NCBI RefSeq assembly: GCF_013376095.1
Contig: NZ_JAAMFN010000011.1
Coordinates: 1-64,000, forward strand
Origin: Arthrobacter sp. SDTb3-6
GTDB lineage: Bacteria; Actinomycetota; Actinomycetes; Actinomycetales; Micrococcaceae
Direction of reading: 5' to 3'
DNA: 64,000 bases
A program made the translations under genes and the position numbers. Shown here piece after piece: positions 1 through 8,153 of the stretch (position 1 is its first letter; every line of letters begins with the position of its first letter). Below the pieces are notes generated by a model. That model saw only the letters and a program-made list of their open reading frames with translations, searched no databases and was not told where the DNA came from.

Positions 1-468
1 GGCCGGATCCCGGGCGATCCCCAAGTCAATGATGCCCGTCCGCAGGGCCTCCGGCTGGTCCTCCGTGAGAATCTCATGAAGTTGCAGCTCGGCATCCGGG
101 TACAACGCCGTAAATGCCTTGATCGCCGGCGGCATGACTCCGTAGATGGCGGAGCGGGTGAAGCCGATCCGAAGACGCCCACGCTTCCCCTCAGCGAGGC
201 CCTGCAGCCGGTCGACCAGGTCCTCGAAGTCGGACAGTAGTCGTTCCGCCTCGTCCCTGAGCAGCATCCCGGCCTCCGTGAGCCGGTACGGGCGCGCGTC
301 GCGTTCGAAAAGCCCCACGCCCAGGCGGCGTTCGAGCAGTCGAAGCTGCTGGCTGAGCGCGGGCTGCGCGATATTCAGCTTCTCGGCGGCCTGACTGATC
401 GTCGGGCTGCGGACAACCGCCAGGAAAGTCTCAAGATTGGCAAAGCTAACACGTGTGGGCATGGTCAT
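1..468 (-). CDS. LysR-family transcriptional regulator (3' part beyond window)
   Basis: The minus-strand frame opens with ATG at 468 (or an in-frame ATG at 462) and stays open to the left edge, so the C-terminal part is missing. The first 60 residues form a LysR winged helix-turn-helix: FANLETFLAVV, then ISQAAEKLNIAQPALSQQL and a LFERDARPYRLTEAG wing. The segment GRLRIGFTRSAIYGVMP begins the periplasmic-binding-like co-inducer domain. The gene is divergent from the LysR gene at 646, with 177 bases between the starts, so the two may share a control region. Its targets are probably left of the window or in the decarboxylase operon to the right; this is inference. Confidence 0.88.
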   Translation of the reverse strand, partial: MTMPTRVSFANLETFLAVVRSPTISQAAEKLNIAQPALSQQLRLLERRLGVGLFERDARPYRLTEAGMLLRDEAERLLSDFEDLVDRLQGLAEGKRGRLRIGFTRSAIYGVMPPAIKAFTALYPDAELQLHEILTEDQPEALRTGIIDLGIARDPA

Positions 469-507
469 TGTCCTTACTTTCCGACACTTTCCACTGTATA
501 TCTGTGT

Positions 508-531
508 CCGTAACCGTAACCGTAACCGTGA
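508..531. repeat. Tandem hexanucleotide CCGTAA x3 plus CCGTGA
   Basis: Three perfect consecutive copies of CCGTAA are followed by CCGTGA, between two divergent LysR genes. It may be a regulator-binding array or simple slippage sequence; the sequence alone does not decide. Confidence 0.6.
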
Positions 532-645
532 GCCTGCGCCGGGCACCGCGGACACGGGGAACAAGTGGGACAACGGCCCAGCCCCATGACGGCGTGGTTT
601 GCCCCATAGTATTTGATGAAGCCCTACACCCGAGGACAGGACCTG

Positions 646-1578
646 ATGGACCTCAAGCAGCTTCTGGCGATCGTGACGGTATCCGAGACCCGCAGCGTGA
701 CCCGCGCGGCGGAAATCCTCCACCTGGTCCAGCCCGCCGTCACCCGGCAGATCCGCCTCCTCGAGCAGGAGCTGGGCGTCACACTGTTCGAACGCAATCG
801 GCACGGCATGCAGCCGACCGACGCCGGCGAGGCAATGGTAAAACACGCCCGCAGGGTCCTTCACGACGTGGCGCGCGCCAAGGCAGAGGTCGGTCCAAGC
901 CTCGGATCTGTCCGTGGACTGGTGGCAATGGGCCTGTTGCCGAGCACCACGGAGCTTTTGGCCGTCCCGCTCGTCGAGGCGGTCGCGGCCCAATATCCCG
1001 GCATCAAGTTGCGGCTGCGGGTGGGCTATTCGGGAGACCTGCAACAGCACCTTGACCGTGGTGAAGTCGATGCAGCACTGCTTTATGAAGCCCAGGGCGG
1101 CCCAACGCTAAATACCCGCCCGCTGCTTTCAGAAAAACTCTGGGCCGTCGCCGCCAAGGGTTCGGGTCTGGCCACCCGGGACTCGGTCCCGCTGGCCGAG
1201 CTCACCCGTCATGCATTGGCCCTGCCGGCCACCGGCCAAGGCATCCGCACGCTCCTCAACCTCGCGGCTGCCGCTGAAAACCTGGAACTGGAGCCCGCCG
1301 TCGAAACGGACTCCATGGATGTTCAAAAGCGCCTCGCCATGTCCGGCGGCTTCTGGTCAGCACTCCCTGCATGCTGCCTGGTCTCCGACCTGGCAGAGGG
1401 CCGGGTCGAAGCAGCCCCTCTGGAAGCGCCCGTCATCGAGCGTTCCATCATCCTTGTCACTGCCCGGGACGCCCTCACTCGACAGGCTGTCAAGGCGGTA
1501 AGTGACATAGTGGCCGCCCTCGCCAGCGACCTCGTGAAGGCCGGGGACTGGCCCTCGGGACGCCTGCCCTCCGCATAG
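646..1578 (+). CDS. LysR-family transcriptional regulator
   Basis: A full-length LysR protein of 310 residues from ATG 646 (MDLKQLLAIV), the start that places the helix-turn-helix at the usual distance from the N-terminus. An upstream in-frame TTG/ATG at 613/616 would add an atypical tail. The helix-turn-helix reads SVTRAAEILHLVQPAVTRQI, followed by the LFERNRHGMQPTDAG wing; residues from about 90 form the effector-binding domain (GLVAMGLLPSTTELLAVPLV). A TPP decarboxylase / aldehyde dehydrogenase / permease cluster follows in the same direction, and a candidate inverted repeat lies just upstream of it. The gene is the obvious candidate regulator of that cluster and, as LysR proteins commonly do, of itself. 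Confidence 0.9.
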   Translation: MDLKQLLAIVTVSETRSVTRAAEILHLVQPAVTRQIRLLEQELGVTLFERNRHGMQPTDAGEAMVKHARRVLHDVARAKAEVGPSLGSVRGLVAMGLLPSTTELLAVPLVEAVAAQYPGIKLRLRVGYSGDLQQHLDRGEVDAALLYEAQGGPTLNTRPLLSEKLWAVAAKGSGLATRDSVPLAELTRHALALPATGQGIRTLLNLAAAAENLELEPAVETDSMDVQKRLAMSGGFWSALPACCLVSDLAEGRVEAAPLEAPVIERSIILVTARDALTRQAVKAVSDIVAALASDLVKAGDWPSGRLPSA

Positions 1579-1645
1579 CGACAGCCACATAACCACTGCA
1601 TCGATTCCCCGCGGCCATTCCGTGCCTTGATAGTGATATCAGTAA

Positions 1646-1680
1646 ATACTATTTGATTTGATGTGAAATCAATTCAAATA
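1646..1680 (+). promoter_or_regulatory. Candidate LysR operator upstream of the decarboxylase operon
   Basis: An imperfect inverted repeat, ATTTGATTTG (1651-1660) and CAATTCAAAT (1670-1679) with a 9-base spacer, lies 35 bases upstream of the GTG start at 1714. The half-site context TACTATTTGAT resembles TAGTATTTGAT (608-618) just upstream of the LysR start at 646. Shared half-sites would fit one LysR protein controlling both promoters; binding is inferred. Confidence 0.45.
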
Positions 1681-1713
1681 ATAGATGACATGCATCACAT
1701 CAAAGGAGAGACA

Positions 1714-2250
1714 GTGCCCACCGTAGAAACACCCATTTGGCAGCACGACGTCTGGGACGCCCTACGTGCCAGTGGCGTCCAGCAAGTTGCCTACGTGCCC
1801 GACGCCGGCCACAGCCACGCCATCCGCGAGGCGATCGCCACCCCGGACATCACCGACATCGTCCTGACGACGGAGGAGGAAGGAGTCGGCGTCGTTGCCG
1901 GGGCGTGGCTTGGCGGTCAGCGCGCAGCCCTGCTGATGCAAAGCAGCGGCGTCGGAAACTGCATCAACATGTTCTCCCTCCTGGATTCCTGCCGCTTCCC
2001 GTTCCTGACGCTGGTCACCATGCGCGGCGAATACGCAGAGTTCAACCCGTGGCAGGGGCCCATGGGCCGGGCCACCGAAGAGGCCCTCCAACTCATGGGA
2101 ATCACCGTCCTGCGGGTCGACACCCCGGACGACGTTGCCGAGACGGTTTCGGCAGCCGCTGATGCGGCATTCCTGGCTGGAGAGCGCGTTGCCGTGCTCA
2201 TCGGCCAGCGGCTCATTGGACGCAAGATCTGGAAGAAGGACAACAAGTGA
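1714..2250 (+). CDS. TPP-dependent 2-oxo acid decarboxylase, alpha (PYR-domain) subunit, ComD-like
   Basis: A 178-residue protein resembling the N-terminal half of sulfopyruvate/phosphonopyruvate decarboxylases, which in several lineages is a separate alpha subunit. It carries the PYR-domain pattern with the TTEEEGVG segment (the Glu that activates TPP in this family) and SSGVGNCINMFSLLDSCRFPFLTLVTMRG. The GTG at 1714 is chosen because AAAGGAGAG sits 3 bases before it; the frame is open upstream to 1663 but without a ribosome site. The stop overlaps the GTG of the beta subunit, as expected for a stoichiometric complex. The likely reaction is non-oxidative decarboxylation of a 2-oxo acid to an aldehyde, which the next gene would oxidise. 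The substrate cannot be read from sequence. Confidence 0.85.
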   Translation: MPTVETPIWQHDVWDALRASGVQQVAYVPDAGHSHAIREAIATPDITDIVLTTEEEGVGVVAGAWLGGQRAALLMQSSGVGNCINMFSLLDSCRFPFLTLVTMRGEYAEFNPWQGPMGRATEEALQLMGITVLRVDTPDDVAETVSAAADAAFLAGERVAVLIGQRLIGRKIWKKDNK

Positions 2251-2840
2251 ATACCGCATCCAGCAAGCTCGACCGCCGGGAACTCGTGGCGGCGCTCCTG
2301 GCCGCCGTGCCTGAGGCGCTCGTCGTCACGGGCCTCGGCTCCCCCACCTATGACGTCCATGCAACCGCCCCGGACCGCGCGGGCATCTTCCACCTCTGGG
2401 GTGCCATGGGAGGGGCAGTCCCCCTGGGTCTCGGACTCGCCCTGGCCCAGCCGGAGAAGCAGGTCATCGTCATCACCGGAGACGGCGAAATGCTCATGGG
2501 CATCGGATCCCTCGGCACCGTCGCAGCCAGCAGACCCGCCAATCTGAGCATCGTGGTGTTGGATAATGGCCATTTTGGGGAGACCGGCATGCAGCAAAGC
2601 CATACCTCCCTCGGCGCCAACCTGGCCGAGATCGCCTCCGGATTTGGCATCGGCGTGGTCCTGCGCATCAACGAACCGGACGACGTCGACGACCTCGCCA
2701 AACACATACGGTGCCAGTCCGGGCCAGTGTTCGCCCATGCCGTCATCGCCACGGGCGAGCAGCCGCGCGCCATGCCCGGGCGTGACGGGGCTGCCGCAAA
2801 GAATTCTTTCCGCGCCCACCTCGGCTTGGCACCGCTGTGA
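2247..2840 (+). CDS. TPP-dependent 2-oxo acid decarboxylase, beta (PP-domain) subunit, ComE-like
   Basis: This 197-residue protein is the C-terminal, cofactor-binding half of the split decarboxylase. The TPP/Mg2+ motif runs from GDGEMLMGIGSLG to the asparagine of VVLDNGHFGETG. The FHLWGAMGGAVPLGLGLALA segment is typical of ComE-like subunits. It starts at a GTG overlapping the alpha-subunit stop and overlaps the aldehyde dehydrogenase start in turn, so the three genes form a tightly coupled operon. Sulfopyruvate, phosphonopyruvate and other 3-substituted 2-oxo acids are known substrates in this family; none can be preferred here. Confidence 0.86.
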   Translation: MNTASSKLDRRELVAALLAAVPEALVVTGLGSPTYDVHATAPDRAGIFHLWGAMGGAVPLGLGLALAQPEKQVIVITGDGEMLMGIGSLGTVAASRPANLSIVVLDNGHFGETGMQQSHTSLGANLAEIASGFGIGVVLRINEPDDVDDLAKHIRCQSGPVFAHAVIATGEQPRAMPGRDGAAAKNSFRAHLGLAPL

Positions 2841-4354
2841 GGCTTTCCCAGTCGTCCGCCACGACCAATGATGCAGCCTTCGAACTTGTTTCCTACCCGA
2901 TGCACATTGACGGCCGCCCACATACGACGGGGACGTGGTTTGATTCCGAGAATCCGTGGACGGGCCAGGCCTGGGCCAGGATCGCGCGTGGCGATGAGGC
3001 CGACGTCGACCTTGCCGCGACCGCCGCCCACCGGGCCTTCACCACCGGTCCTTGGGCGGGCATGACGCCCACCGAGCGCGGGAAGGTCTTGGTGAGCGCA
3101 GCCGATGCCCTGGCCGCCCAAGCCGGACGGCTCGCCGAAATTGAGGTGCGTGACAATGGCAAGCTGCTAGCCGAGATGCGCGGCCAAATGGACTACATTC
3201 CCGAGTGGTTCCGCTACTACGGCGGTCTGGCGGACAAGGTCGAAGGTTCGGTCCTGCCACTGGACAAGAAGGGTTACTTCGCCTTCACCCGCAAGCAGCC
3301 GGTCGGGGTGGTGGGAATTATCACGCCCTGGAACTCGCCGCTGCTGCTGCTGGCCTGGAAGCTGGCCCCCGCCCTGGCGGCCGGCTGCACGGTCGTCATC
3401 AAGCCCTCTGAATTCACCTCGGCCTCCACCGTGGAATTTGTCCGGATTCTTGAGGAGGCGGGTGTACCGGCGGGCGTCGTGAACGTCGTGACCGGTTTCG
3501 GACACGACGTCGGGGCCCGGCTCGTTGACCACCCCTTGGTGCGCAAGATCGGTTTCACCGGATCGGATGCAACCGGCAGGCTCATCGGGGCCCAGGCCGC
3601 GGCCGGGCTGAAGCGGTGCACCCTGGAACTTGGGGGCAAATCGCCCAACATCGTCTTTGCCGACGCCGACCTTGACGCTGCCGTCAACGGTGTCGTTTCC
3701 GGGATATTCGCCGCCACCGGCCAGACCTGCATTGCAGGGTCCAGGCTGCTGGTCGAGGAATCCATCCACGACGATTTCGTGGACAGGCTTGTACGCCTCG
3801 CCCGCCGGGCACGCATCGGCGACCCCATGTCGCCCGGGACGCAAGTGGGACCGGTGACGACCAGGCAGCAATTGGCGAAGATCCTGGGGCACATCGACCA
3901 GGCGGTCGCGGCGGGGGCGACGACGGCGCTTGGCGGCCAGGTGCCGAATACGCCGCCCAGCGGCGGCTGGTTTGTGGAACCAACCATTTTCACGGATGTG
4001 ATACCTGAGATGGACATCGCGCAGGAGGAAGTTTTCGGACCCGTCCTGGCCGTGATCCCGTTCCGTGACGAGTCCGAGGCAGTTCGCCTGGCCAACAGTA
4101 CGCGGTTCGGGCTTGGTGCCGGCATTTGGACGAGCAACATCGAGCGGGCCTTCCGCATGAGCGAGGCCGTGGACAGCGGCATGGTGTGGGTCAATGCCTA
4201 CCGAACGGTCAGCTTCATGGCACCCTTCGGCGGCATGAAGGACTCCGGCGTCGGCCGGGAAAATGGCAGCGAGGCCATCAGCGACTATCTCGAGACCAAA
4301 ACCGTGTGGATCAACACCGGGGCCCCGAACCGGGATCCCTTCGTCCTGGGCTGA
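2837..4354 (+). CDS. NAD(P)+-dependent aldehyde dehydrogenase
   Basis: A 505-residue aldehyde dehydrogenase of usual length. The nucleotide-binding segment IITPWNSPLLLLAWKLAPALAAGCTVVIKPSE, the general base E264 in LELGGKSPN and the catalytic C298 in GQTCIAG are all present, as is the EVFGPVLAV motif. The GTG start overlaps the stop of the decarboxylase beta subunit, so it is co-translated and probably oxidises the aldehyde made by that enzyme. It could act with or without CoA. With the permease downstream, the set looks like import, decarboxylation and oxidation of one small organic acid. Confidence 0.9.
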   Translation: MRLSQSSATTNDAAFELVSYPMHIDGRPHTTGTWFDSENPWTGQAWARIARGDEADVDLAATAAHRAFTTGPWAGMTPTERGKVLVSAADALAAQAGRLAEIEVRDNGKLLAEMRGQMDYIPEWFRYYGGLADKVEGSVLPLDKKGYFAFTRKQPVGVVGIITPWNSPLLLLAWKLAPALAAGCTVVIKPSEFTSASTVEFVRILEEAGVPAGVVNVVTGFGHDVGARLVDHPLVRKIGFTGSDATGRLIGAQAAAGLKRCTLELGGKSPNIVFADADLDAAVNGVVSGIFAATGQTCIAGSRLLVEESIHDDFVDRLVRLARRARIGDPMSPGTQVGPVTTRQQLAKILGHIDQAVAAGATTALGGQVPNTPPSGGWFVEPTIFTDVIPEMDIAQEEVFGPVLAVIPFRDESEAVRLANSTRFGLGAGIWTSNIERAFRMSEAVDSGMVWVNAYRTVSFMAPFGGMKDSGVGRENGSEAISDYLETKTVWINTGAPNRDPFVLG

Positions 4355-4428
4355 AGACCCGTCAAATGCCAGCGGCCGGCAGCCTGTCCGGCGCGCCGGC
4401 CGCTCCCTTCAAAAGATTGGTGAAAAAC

Positions 4429-5784
4429 ATGGCTCTCCCACTCATGCCCCCGCGGCGGCGAGTTGTTTCAAACGTCATCAAGGGCTCCATTGGCAATCTG
4501 GTCGAATGGTACGACTGGTTCGTCTACGCCTCCTTCAGCCTCTACTTTGCCAGCGTCTTCTTCCCGAAGGGTGACGCGACGGTACAGCTGCTTTCCACGA
4601 CGGCGGTGTTCGCCGTCGGATTCCTGATGCGGCCCCTGGGCAGCTGGATACTCGGGCTATACACGGACCGGCGGGGTCGCCGGGCCGGGCTCACCCTGTC
4701 CGTGACCCTTATGAGCGTCGGCTCGCTGATTGTCGCTCTCATTCCCGGCTACGACGTGATCGGACTTGGCGCCCCGGCCCTGCTGTTGGCCGCCCGCCTG
4801 CTCCAAGGACTCTCCGTTGGCGGTGAGTACGGCTCAAGTGCCACCTACCTGTCGGAGATTGCGACGCCGGGACGCCGCGGCTTCTACTCCAGTTTCCAGT
4901 ACTCCTCGATCATCGTCGGCCAACTGCTGGCCCTGCTCACACTGATCGGCCTGCAGTCGGCGCTCACCGCCGAGCAGCTGCATGCCTGGGGGTGGCGCGT
5001 CCCGTTTTTGGTCGGCGCTGTCCTCGGCCTCGTCGTCCTGTGGTTGCGCCGTTCCATGGACGAGTCGGCCCACTTCCAGGCCGGCCGGACACGACCTCCG
5101 GAGGGCGAGGCGACCGGGTTGCGGGCGCTCATCCGGAACCACCCGCGCCAGCTGGTTGCCGTCATGCTCCTGACCGCCGGCGGCACCATCGCGTTTTACA
5201 CATTCACCACCTACGCACTGAAATACATGGTCAACACCGCCGGAATCTCCAAACCCGACGCCGCGATGATCAACTTCTTCGCCCTCCTGGTGTTCCTCTT
5301 CATGCAACCGGCCATGGGTGCGCTCTCGGACCGGATCGGCAGGCGTCGCGCGCTGCTGGCCTTCGCCATTGGAGCCGTGCTGTTCACCGTCCCCATCTTG
5401 GCGGCAATGGGCCACACACGAAACCCCTGGGCAGCCTTTCTGCTCATGGTGGCCGCCTTGGCGATCCTCAGCGGGTACACCGCCTGCGGCGCCATCGTCA
5501 AAGCGGAAATGTTCCCCACCCATGTCCGAGCTGTCGGCGTCGGCCTGCCCTACGCAATTGTCGGCGCAGTCCTGGGCGGGACCACGGAATCAGTGGCCCT
5601 GGGGCTTAAGGCCGCCGGCCATGAAGGCCTCTTCGGCTGGTACGTGACCGGTTTCGCGGCACTGACGCTCATCGCCCTGATCATGATGAAGGGATCCTTC
5701 ACGCGCAACACCATCGACGTGGAACCGGACGACGGCGGTTCCCAACGCGGCATCAGCGTCTCCGACGGCGCACGAACGGACTAA
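4429..5784 (+). CDS. MFS transporter, metabolite:H+ symporter (MHS) family
   Basis: A 451-residue membrane protein with twelve predicted hydrophobic segments. It carries the MHS signature near the N-terminus (GNLVEWYDWFVYASFSLYFA), the DRRGRRAGL loop 2-3 motif and RLLQGLSVGGEYGSSATYLSEIA. ATG 4429 is preferred; an in-frame GTG at 4420 is possible and the frame is open far upstream. Family members import dicarboxylates, citrate, proline or aromatic acids with protons. It lies 74 bases after the aldehyde dehydrogenase and ends before a strong terminator, so it closes the decarboxylase operon and probably imports its substrate. It is a close paralogue of the next gene. Confidence 0.88.
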   Translation: MALPLMPPRRRVVSNVIKGSIGNLVEWYDWFVYASFSLYFASVFFPKGDATVQLLSTTAVFAVGFLMRPLGSWILGLYTDRRGRRAGLTLSVTLMSVGSLIVALIPGYDVIGLGAPALLLAARLLQGLSVGGEYGSSATYLSEIATPGRRGFYSSFQYSSIIVGQLLALLTLIGLQSALTAEQLHAWGWRVPFLVGAVLGLVVLWLRRSMDESAHFQAGRTRPPEGEATGLRALIRNHPRQLVAVMLLTAGGTIAFYTFTTYALKYMVNTAGISKPDAAMINFFALLVFLFMQPAMGALSDRIGRRRALLAFAIGAVLFTVPILAAMGHTRNPWAAFLLMVAALAILSGYTACGAIVKAEMFPTHVRAVGVGLPYAIVGAVLGGTTESVALGLKAAGHEGLFGWYVTGFAALTLIALIMMKGSFTRNTIDVEPDDGGSQRGISVSDGARTD

Positions 5785-5799
5785 CCCCGCGCACTCCAC

Positions 5800-5837
5800 G
5801 GAAGGCCGGTTGGAACTGAGGTTCCAGCCGGCCTTCC
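5800..5837 (+). terminator. Strong hairpin between the two MHS permease genes
   Basis: Arms 5800-5816 and 5821-5837 pair over 17 positions with one mismatch around a 4-base loop. The hairpin starts 16 bases after the first permease stop. No long T-run follows, which is common in high-GC actinobacteria. Confidence 0.75.
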
Positions 5838-5990
5838 GCGCGTTCGCATCTGGTCCATCCGTGTGGTTGGGCTCCCTGCGCCCACCCATTCTTAAGCGGC
5901 GGTTAAGAAACGAGCGGATCGCTGGCAGCGGGGATGTGACCCGTGCCACTGTGTTCCCATACCCAGTGACACACCACACAGGAGATTCCC

Positions 5991-7379
5991 ATGAGCACCA
6001 CAGCAGCAACAGGCACCCACCCAACCAGGAGGGTGGTCAGCAATGTCATTAAGGGCTGCCTCGGCAACCTGATCGAATGGTTCGACTGGTTCGTCTATGC
6101 TTCCTTCAGCATCTACTTTGCCAAGTCCTTCTTCCCGGCCGAAAGCCTGACCGCACAGCTGCTGGCCGCGGCCTCGATCTTTGCAGTCGGGTTCCTCATG
6201 CGGCCCTTGGGCGGCTGGATATTGGGCATGTACGCTGACCGCTTCGGTCGGCGCAATGCACTCGCCGTCTCGGTACTGCTGATGGGCGCCGGTTCCCTCA
6301 CCATCGCACTGACCCCGTCCTACACCGCCATCGGAGTCGCCGCACCAATTCTTCTACTGGTTGCCCGGCTCCTTCAGGGTCTGAGCGTTGGCGGTGAGTT
6401 TGGCTCCAGCGCCACCTACCTCTCCGAAATCGCAACCCCCGGCCGCCGCGGCTTCTACTCCAGCTTCCAGTACGTCTCCATCATCATGGGCCAGCTCCTG
6501 GCGCTGCTCCTCATGATCGTGCTGCAAAACCTCCTCAGCGACGCGCAGATGTATGCCTGGGGCTGGCGGGTCCCGTTCGTCGTCGGCGCCCTTGCAGGAT
6601 TTGCCGTCATGCTGCTCCGGCGCGGCATGGACGAATCCGCCCACTATGAAAAGGAAAAAGCCGCCCAAGCCGACGGCCGCAAGACCACAGGCCTGCGCGC
6701 GCTGTCCAAATACCCGAAGCAGCTGGCTGCCGTCTTCGGTCTGGCCCTCGGCGGCACCGTCGCCTTCTACGTCTTCACCAGTTACATGCAGAAATACATG
6801 GTCAACACCTCCGGCATTTCCAAGGAAGACGCCGCCGTCATCAGCTTCGTGGCACTGTTCATCTTCATGTGCCTCCAGCCCGTTGCCGGCGCCCTGTCAG
6901 ATAAGATCGGCCGCCGCAAGGTCATGCTGTTCTTCTCCATCGGCGGCACCATCGCCACCGTCCCGCTTCTGACGGCCCTGTCCCACACCAACAACGTGTT
7001 CCTCGCGTTCGGCCTGATGATGACCGGACTGGTCTTCGTCACCGGCTACACCTCATTGAGCGCCATCATCAAGGCCGAAATGTTCCCCACCGGGGTCAGG
7101 GCCCTCGGTGTCGGCCTGCCCCACGCCATCGTCGCGGCGCTGTTTGGTGGAACTGCTGAGCCCGTGGCCCTGGCCCTCAAACAGGCCGGAGTTGAATCGA
7201 TGTTCTTCTGGTACGTCACCGGCTGCATCGCCGTGACGCTGATCGCCGCGCTGATGGTCACGGAGCCCTCGAAGAACTCAAAGCTGGAAGGACTGCAGGC
7301 CCAGCCCCTGCCGGAACCTGTGGCTCACGAAGCTGGTGACGGTGGAGCGGCCGCGGACAAGGCACCCGCAGCGGTTTAG
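5991..7379 (+). CDS. MFS transporter, metabolite:H+ symporter (MHS) family, second paralogue
   Basis: A 462-residue permease that repeats the previous one almost segment by segment: RRVVSNVIKG, GNLIEWFDWFVYASFSIYFA, DRFGRRNAL, RLLQGLSVGGEFGSS and KAEMFPTGVRALGVGLP. It has an extra hydrophilic C-terminal tail of about 30 residues rich in Ala, Glu and Pro. A CAGGAG ribosome site lies 7 bases before ATG 5991. It has its own promoter region after the terminator and is followed by a two-component system and a solute-binding protein. It may therefore be induced through that sensor, unlike its twin. The substrate is probably a small carboxylic acid. Confidence 0.88.
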   Translation: MSTTAATGTHPTRRVVSNVIKGCLGNLIEWFDWFVYASFSIYFAKSFFPAESLTAQLLAAASIFAVGFLMRPLGGWILGMYADRFGRRNALAVSVLLMGAGSLTIALTPSYTAIGVAAPILLLVARLLQGLSVGGEFGSSATYLSEIATPGRRGFYSSFQYVSIIMGQLLALLLMIVLQNLLSDAQMYAWGWRVPFVVGALAGFAVMLLRRGMDESAHYEKEKAAQADGRKTTGLRALSKYPKQLAAVFGLALGGTVAFYVFTSYMQKYMVNTSGISKEDAAVISFVALFIFMCLQPVAGALSDKIGRRKVMLFFSIGGTIATVPLLTALSHTNNVFLAFGLMMTGLVFVTGYTSLSAIIKAEMFPTGVRALGVGLPHAIVAALFGGTAEPVALALKQAGVESMFFWYVTGCIAVTLIAALMVTEPSKNSKLEGLQAQPLPEPVAHEAGDGGAAADKAPAAV

Positions 7380-7490
7380 CAGTGGGGCAGGCACCCGCCC
7401 AGGGCGCTAGAGTTACCCCAAAGACGGTCGGTGGGCGGCATCATTGACGATGCCGCTCACCGGTGTCGGAACAAAGAAGGAAAGCAGTAC

Positions 7491-8150
7491 ATGCGCATAG
7501 GGATTGTCGAAGACGACGACGGCGTGGCTGACGCGCTCAAGGACGGACTTGCGGTCCACCGGATCCCGTCGTTCAGGATGTCCCGTGGCTCCGAGCTCCT
7601 GATGCGCCATGCCCAATTCGATGCCGTCATCCTCGACCTGGGTCTGCCGGATGCGGACGGGATCGACATCCTTCGACAGTTGCGCCAAGTGAGCCTCGTC
7701 CCGGTCGTGGTGCTCACGGCCCGTGACGATGAGCGCTCACTTATCCGTGCCCTGCGGTCCGGCGCCGACGACTATCTCGTCAAGCCCCCTCGCATGGTCG
7801 AGCTGCTTGCCAGGCTGGAGGCCGTGGCCCGACGCGCCGCCAGGTCGCCCGGGGCACCCCCCGTCAAAGACACCTTCAACGACATCACCGTGGACTTCGC
7901 CTCCCGGACCGTTTGGGTTGCCGATGAGGAAATTGTGCTCACCACCAAGGAATTCGAGCTGCTAGCCGCACTCGTCACGGACCCGGGAACAGCCGTCAGC
8001 CGAGAACAGCTCATGGACAAAGTTTGGGGAGACGCGTTCCTGGCCGTCTCCCGCACCCTGGACGTCCACATGAACGCCCTGCGTGGCAAGTTGGGCCGGC
8101 CCGGCCTGATCGAGACCATCCGCGGCTTCGGCTACAGATGGACGCGTTGA
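7491..8150 (+). CDS. OmpR/PhoB-type response regulator, TctD-like
   Basis: A 219-residue two-domain regulator. The receiver has the acidic pair EDDD at 7-10, the phosphoacceptor D49 in AVILDLGLPDADG and the conserved Lys in DDYLVKPP. The C-terminal winged helix reads TVDFASRTVWVADEEIVLTTKEFELLAAL through IRGFGYRWTR. The ATG at 7491 follows AAGAAGGAAAG; the frame is open upstream without support. The sensor kinase begins 3 bases after its stop and a TAXI binding protein follows. This order resembles tricarboxylate-sensing TctDE systems, suggesting control of the carboxylate permease just upstream or of this cluster itself. Confidence 0.9.
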   Translation: MRIGIVEDDDGVADALKDGLAVHRIPSFRMSRGSELLMRHAQFDAVILDLGLPDADGIDILRQLRQVSLVPVVVLTARDDERSLIRALRSGADDYLVKPPRMVELLARLEAVARRAARSPGAPPVKDTFNDITVDFASRTVWVADEEIVLTTKEFELLAALVTDPGTAVSREQLMDKVWGDAFLAVSRTLDVHMNALRGKLGRPGLIETIRGFGYRWTR

Positions 8151-8153
8151 CGC

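Noticed and set aside
508-531. Hexanucleotide repeats considered as replication iterons
   Set aside because: Only three perfect copies of six bases, directly between two LysR genes, with no Rep gene nearby; too short and in the wrong context.
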